Shown one piece after another: positions 60,344 to 64,000 of a stretch of 64,000 nucleotides of DNA. Below the pieces are notes generated by a model. It ran no database searches. It had not been told where the DNA came from and saw only the letters and a list, made by a program, of their open reading frames with translations. The stretch's first letter is position 1, and each line of letters opens with the position of its first letter. Source of the DNA: an uncultured Mollicutes bacterium (GTDB lineage: Bacteria > Bacillota_I > Bacilli_A > RF39 > UBA660); assembly GCA_947652375.1 (NCBI GenBank), contig CANTCS010000005.1:1-64000 (forward strand), read 5' to 3'. The position numbers and the translations under genes were made by a program.

Positions 60344-60752
60344 TTTGTTCTACTCCTTCCAAAATAATTTCTGGAATCATTTTTACATATTGAATAACTT
60401 TAATTCCTCCAAACATACCAATTGAATATTGTTTAATAGATTCAAATCCAGTATGAATTGCTGTTAAATCATATACAGTATATAAAGGAGGTTCTATACT
60501 CCCAATAGAACTTTGAGGAGCAGGTAATTGTATATTATCAATTATCCCACTAGAATCAGTCTGTCCTCTAAAAAAGACTACTCTATATTCTTCAATATCT
60601 TTCGAAATCATAATATCTGTTCCTTCAACGGGTAAAGCGTTATAAGCCGTAAAAGCTTGTACTTTTAAAGTACCAATATCAGGATTTGCTAATTGAAAAT
60701 CTTGATATTCTGGAGTTCTTTTAAACTCATCAAAATTAATAACAGTCATCAA
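60333..60752 (-). CDS. SleC-like N-terminal pro-domain encoded as a separate gene
   Basis: GTLKVQAFTAYNALPVEGTDIMIS...TDSSGIIDNIQLPAPQ...YTVYDLTAIHTGFES; overlaps next CDS by 11 nt. Confidence 0.65.
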   Translation of the reverse strand: MMTVINFDEFKRTPEYQDFQLANPDIGTLKVQAFTAYNALPVEGTDIMISKDIEEYRVVFFRGQTDSSGIIDNIQLPAPQSSIGSIEPPLYTVYDLTAIHTGFESIKQYSIGMFGGIKVIQYVKMIPEIILEGVEQNGN

Positions 60753-61597
60753 ACATTCTCCTTAATTTTTAAAATTTGCCCAATACTTAAATTATTATTT
60801 GTTAAGTTATTAAGCTTTTTAATACTATCAACAGAAACATTATATTTTTTTGCTATATTATAAAGACTATCTCCCCTTTTTACTACATATGTAACATAAG
60901 TTGGTTCATTATACCCTTCTCCATAACAACTAGATCCAATCGGAATAATATTATTCTCCTTAAATGCTATTTTTAAATATTGTCCGATACTTAAATTATT
61001 ACTAGTTAAATTATTTAACTTGATTAAACTATCAACAGTTACACCATATTTCTTTGCAATTGAATATAAACTATCTCCTGCTTTCACTACATATATTAAA
61101 ACATTACCACTATCTTCATTATTATTATCTTCCATATTTTTATTAGGAATTTTAAGTTGTTGTCCTATAGATAATAAATCACTAGTTAAATTATTATATC
61201 TTCTTAAATTATCTACACTTAATCCATATTTTTTAGAAATTGAATATAAACTATCTCCTGCTTTTACAACATAAATTATATAGTCACTCCCATTACCTAT
61301 GTCATTTATAGGTATTTTTAATTGTTGCCCTATATGTAAAACATTGCTTTTCAAATTATTTATTCTCATTAAATCAGCAACTGTTGTATTATATTTTTTT
61401 GCTATTGAATATAAACTATCTCCAGGTTTTACTATATATAAAGTAGTAGTTGCTGCACTTGGTATTACTAAACTAGAGCCTATAACTATATTATTACTAG
61501 TAAGATTATTCGCAAGTTTAATATCTTCAACCGATATTCCAAATTGTTTGCTAATCCCATATAATGTATCACCATTTTGAACTATATATGTCTGCAT
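60749..61597 (-). CDS. five-LysM-domain protein, probably spore/cell-wall associated
   Basis: Five copies of Y(I/V)V(Q/K)xGD(S/T)LYxI(A/S)KxxG..Lxx(L/I)NNL, each ending in IGxxL.I. Confidence 0.92.
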   Translation of the reverse strand: MQTYIVQNGDTLYGISKQFGISVEDIKLANNLTSNNIVIGSSLVIPSAATTTLYIVKPGDSLYSIAKKYNTTVADLMRINNLKSNVLHIGQQLKIPINDIGNGSDYIIYVVKAGDSLYSISKKYGLSVDNLRRYNNLTSDLLSIGQQLKIPNKNMEDNNNEDSGNVLIYVVKAGDSLYSIAKKYGVTVDSLIKLNNLTSNNLSIGQYLKIAFKENNIIPIGSSCYGEGYNEPTYVTYVVKRGDSLYNIAKKYNVSVDSIKKLNNLTNNNLSIGQILKIKENV

Positions 61598-61718
61598 AAT
61601 TCACCTCAAATAATTATATGTAGATTAGTCAAAAAAAATAACTACTAAGAAAATTGATAGGTGATTATTATTTATTTTTTGTACCTTTTGCATATTCTAT
61701 AAAGAAAGGAGAATGTAT

Positions 61719-62027
61719 ATGAATTGTTGTAATCATAACGATAATTTTGATAAAGATAATTGCAAACCAGATTTCCATCTAACTAGACACATATTCTGTC
61801 TAGGGCCAACTGGTCCTACTGGTCCTACTGGACCTTCTGGTGGTCCTACTGGTGCTACCGGACCAACTGGTCCTCAAGGTATTGCTGGTACTGTTGGTGC
61901 TACTGGTGCCACTGGTCCTACTGGTCCTCAAGGTATCGCTGGTACTGTTGGTGCTACTGGTGCCACTGGTCCTACTGGTCCTCAAGGTATCGCTGGTACT
62001 GACGGAGCTACTCCTCGATTGTTTTAA
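61719..62027 (+). CDS. collagen-like (Gly-X-Y) protein, probably truncated; BclA-like spore surface protein
   Basis: [13 protein letters not shown]...[45 protein letters not shown]...[10 protein letters not shown]-stop; RBS AAAGGAG. Confidence 0.75.
   Translation: MNCCNHNDNFDKDNCKPDFHLTRHIFCLGPTGPTGPTGPSGGPTGATGPTGPQGIAGTVGATGATGPTGPQGIAGTVGATGATGPTGPQGIAGTDGATPRLF
61876..62010 (+). repeat. 54-nt tandem repeats encoding 18-aa collagen-like units
   Basis: GGTCCTCAAGGTAT(T/C)GCTGGTACTG(TT)GGTGCTACTGGTGCCACTGGTCCTACT repeats. Confidence 0.9.
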
Positions 62028-62041
62028 TCTTCTTATATATT

Positions 62042-64000
62042 TTAAATAGTAAAATTCCACAAAACCTTAATATCTCTTGATCCTGTTGTTTCATCATAGT
62101 TACCAACTAAAATTTTGTCTATGAAATCATCAACAATCTCAATCGATAATTTATCTATATGTCTGTACCTTTTAAAAATATTCGCTTTTGACTTTACAGA
62201 TTCCTTTTTAGAAATAGTAAGTGCTATTTCTCTTTTTATGATTTTAGCTCTTTCTTCTAATCTAAAATTGTCGTCTTTATACTTATTTATAAGAATTAGA
62301 AATTCTTTTTCTGGTAATATTCCATTTGTACGATCTTCATATAGTTTTTGGAAATATGTACTTTTACTTTGTAATTCCTTATCAATACTTTGTAATTCTT
62401 TTTCTAATGAATTCAATTTATCATTATATAAATCTTGTTCAATAAATTCTTCATTCTTTTTATTAAGATTATCCTCATCATAAAATTCATCTAATAAGTG
62501 ATTCAATTTTTCCAAAATGAAATGGTGTAATTCATCTTCACGAAGATATTTTTTATTGTCACAGTTGGTCCATTTATTTTGTTTATCCTTACAACATAAA
62601 TATCCAAATCCCTCTGCATTATTTTTACCACATTTACAAAATTTCTGACTACAATTCGTACAAATAACTTTATTGCTAAATGCGTGGACTTCGCCATTGT
62701 CGCAGCTTTTTTCTTTTTCTTTTAGTCGTTCTTGAACTTTGTACCAAATCTCCTCTTTCATAATGGGCTCATGAGTTTTTGCCTTTCTAATTCTTTCTTC
62801 ATCATCATTTTTTATTACAGTATGATTCTTATAACTGACAGTTGTTGTTTTGAATTGAACTAAATTCCCAATATATATCTCATCTTTTAAGATTTTTTTA
62901 ACAGTTTGTTCAGACCACATAAACCTTTTTCTAATTGTTGGTATAAAATCCGATTCTAAAATACCATTTGCATTATTTCTAAATATATTTACATAGTATC
63001 TATCATGAATCTTATTTTCCTTTAAAGTAACTTCCAATTGATATTCTGTTGTATGTGTTCGATCAAGCTTTTTGGTATAAGTAACAATTACTTTAGCAGT
63101 CTTCGGTATAACATCATTTTCTTTCAATAAAATACAATCCTTTAAATCAAGGTTATCAATATCCAAATTTTCGTTTTTACTATAATAGACATTAGTCTTT
63201 GTGCCAGTATATTTTTTTAATGTAATATTGCATTTATGATTAAGTGTTTTCATATCTGTAGTAATATAATTAAAACTAACTACATCTTTTAAAATATGAT
63301 CTTCTTTATTAGTAAAACTTACATCAATAATATAGGTACCAGTCTTTTCAATATAACCTAAATTTAAAAATTCTTTAATTAAAGGAATTTTCAATTTTGA
63401 CCCATTCATTATTTTATATTCATAAGGAGATAATATTTTATCCTTATTTAAATTATTTGCAATTTTATCAAGACCATTACCACTCAAATATTCATCATAG
63501 ATACGTTTTACTACATTAGGAGCTATAGGATTAGGGTCAATAATCAAGTGATTTTTATTCTCTGGATCTTTGATATATCCATAAGGAACAAAACTCGCAG
63601 TACATTGGCCATCTTTTCTTTTTCCTTTCAAAGTCTCTCTAATATTTAATGATGTATCTTCTAGATACCACTGATCTGTTAATCCTAAAATTTGACTTGT
63701 CTTCTTTGTTTCTTTTTTGAAGTTATCAATTCTATCAACAACTGTAATAAATCTAACATTCCATTCAAGAAAAAGATTATGAACATACTTTTCTACAAGT
63801 TCCATATCACGAGCAAACCTAGATTGTGTTTTACATAATACTAAATCAACATTTCCATTTTTACACTCTTCAATCATTCTATTAAAGTCTGGACGTGTTG
63901 CGTCTGATCCTGACCAGTCATCATCATTATATACTGCAATAATTTCCCAATCTACATACTCGCTAGCGAAATCTCTTAATAATATTTCTTGATTTTTTAT
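62042..64000 (-). CDS. large serine recombinase (5' end outside window)
   Basis: Frame open to window edge: NQEILLRDFASEYVDWEIIAVYNDDDWSGSDATRPDFNRMIEECKNGNVDLVLCKTQSRFARD; zinc-ribbon CTNCSQKFCKCGKNNAEGFGYLCC; C-terminal coiled coil. Confidence 0.93.
   Translation of the reverse strand: MKNQEILLRDFASEYVDWEIIAVYNDDDWSGSDATRPDFNRMIEECKNGNVDLVLCKTQSRFARDMELVEKYVHNLFLEWNVRFITVVDRIDNFKKETKKTSQILGLTDQWYLEDTSLNIRETLKGKRKDGQCTASFVPYGYIKDPENKNHLIIDPNPIAPNVVKRIYDEYLSGNGLDKIANNLNKDKILSPYEYKIMNGSKLKIPLIKEFLNLGYIEKTGTYIIDVSFTNKEDHILKDVVSFNYITTDMKTLNHKCNITLKKYTGTKTNVYYSKNENLDIDNLDLKDCILLKENDVIPKTAKVIVTYTKKLDRTHTTEYQLEVTLKENKIHDRYYVNIFRNNANGILESDFIPTIRKRFMWSEQTVKKILKDEIYIGNLVQFKTTTVSYKNHTVIKNDDEERIRKAKTHEPIMKEEIWYKVQERLKEKEKSCDNGEVHAFSNKVICTNCSQKFCKCGKNNAEGFGYLCCKDKQNKWTNCDNKKYLREDELHHFILEKLNHLLDEFYDEDNLNKKNEEFIEQDLYNDKLNSLEKELQSIDKELQSKSTYFQKLYEDRTNGILPEKEFLILINKYKDDNFRLEERAKIIKREIALTISKKESVKSKANIFKRYRHIDKLSIEIVDDFIDKILVGNYDETTGSRDIKVLWNFTI

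Noticed and set aside
61020-61580. ORFs antisense to the LysM gene (61020..61274, 61299..61580)
   Set aside because: Shadows of the repeated LysM coding sequence.
61800-62060. ORFs on the opposite strand and alternate frame of the collagen-like repeats (61800..62060, 61840..62049)
   Set aside because: Low-complexity artefacts of the repeat; the GPTG frame has the RBS and start.
62115-62697. ORFs 62115..62483 (+) and 62503..62697 (-) within the recombinase
   Set aside because: Overlap the well-supported recombinase frame.

Overview
AT-rich 64-kb chromosomal window from a low-GC, apparently spore-forming Firmicute (Bacilli/Erysipelotrichia-like; lineage is inference). Most of it is ordinary: glyS, proS, a 12-tRNA operon, sigG, yunB/yutD/nifU, a spoVID/ysxE-like pair, lon, tig, galE, xfp, htpG, iscS and relQ. 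The most notable points are: (1) a class C sortase/pilin locus in which two paralogous pilin genes each have a poly-G tract (13 and 11 G) inside the -35/-10 spacer, a layout expected to give phase-variable transcription; (2) a collagen-like (GPTGPTG) gene that stops abruptly 15 bp from the convergent stop of a large serine recombinase, suggesting an integrated element splits a spore-surface gene; (3) an unassigned ~100-nt structured leader with its own promoter and a terminator whose 5' arm can pair in a competing helix (riboswitch/attenuator candidate), upstream of two unknown genes; (4) a very compact T-box ahead of glyS with no visible terminator, followed by an ORF that seems to start at ACG; (5) two copies of a 'DUF1292-like protein + tandem-repeat protein' module; (6) a SleC-like spore protein split into two overlapping genes. 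All calls come from reading the sequence and ORF track; no database search was run.
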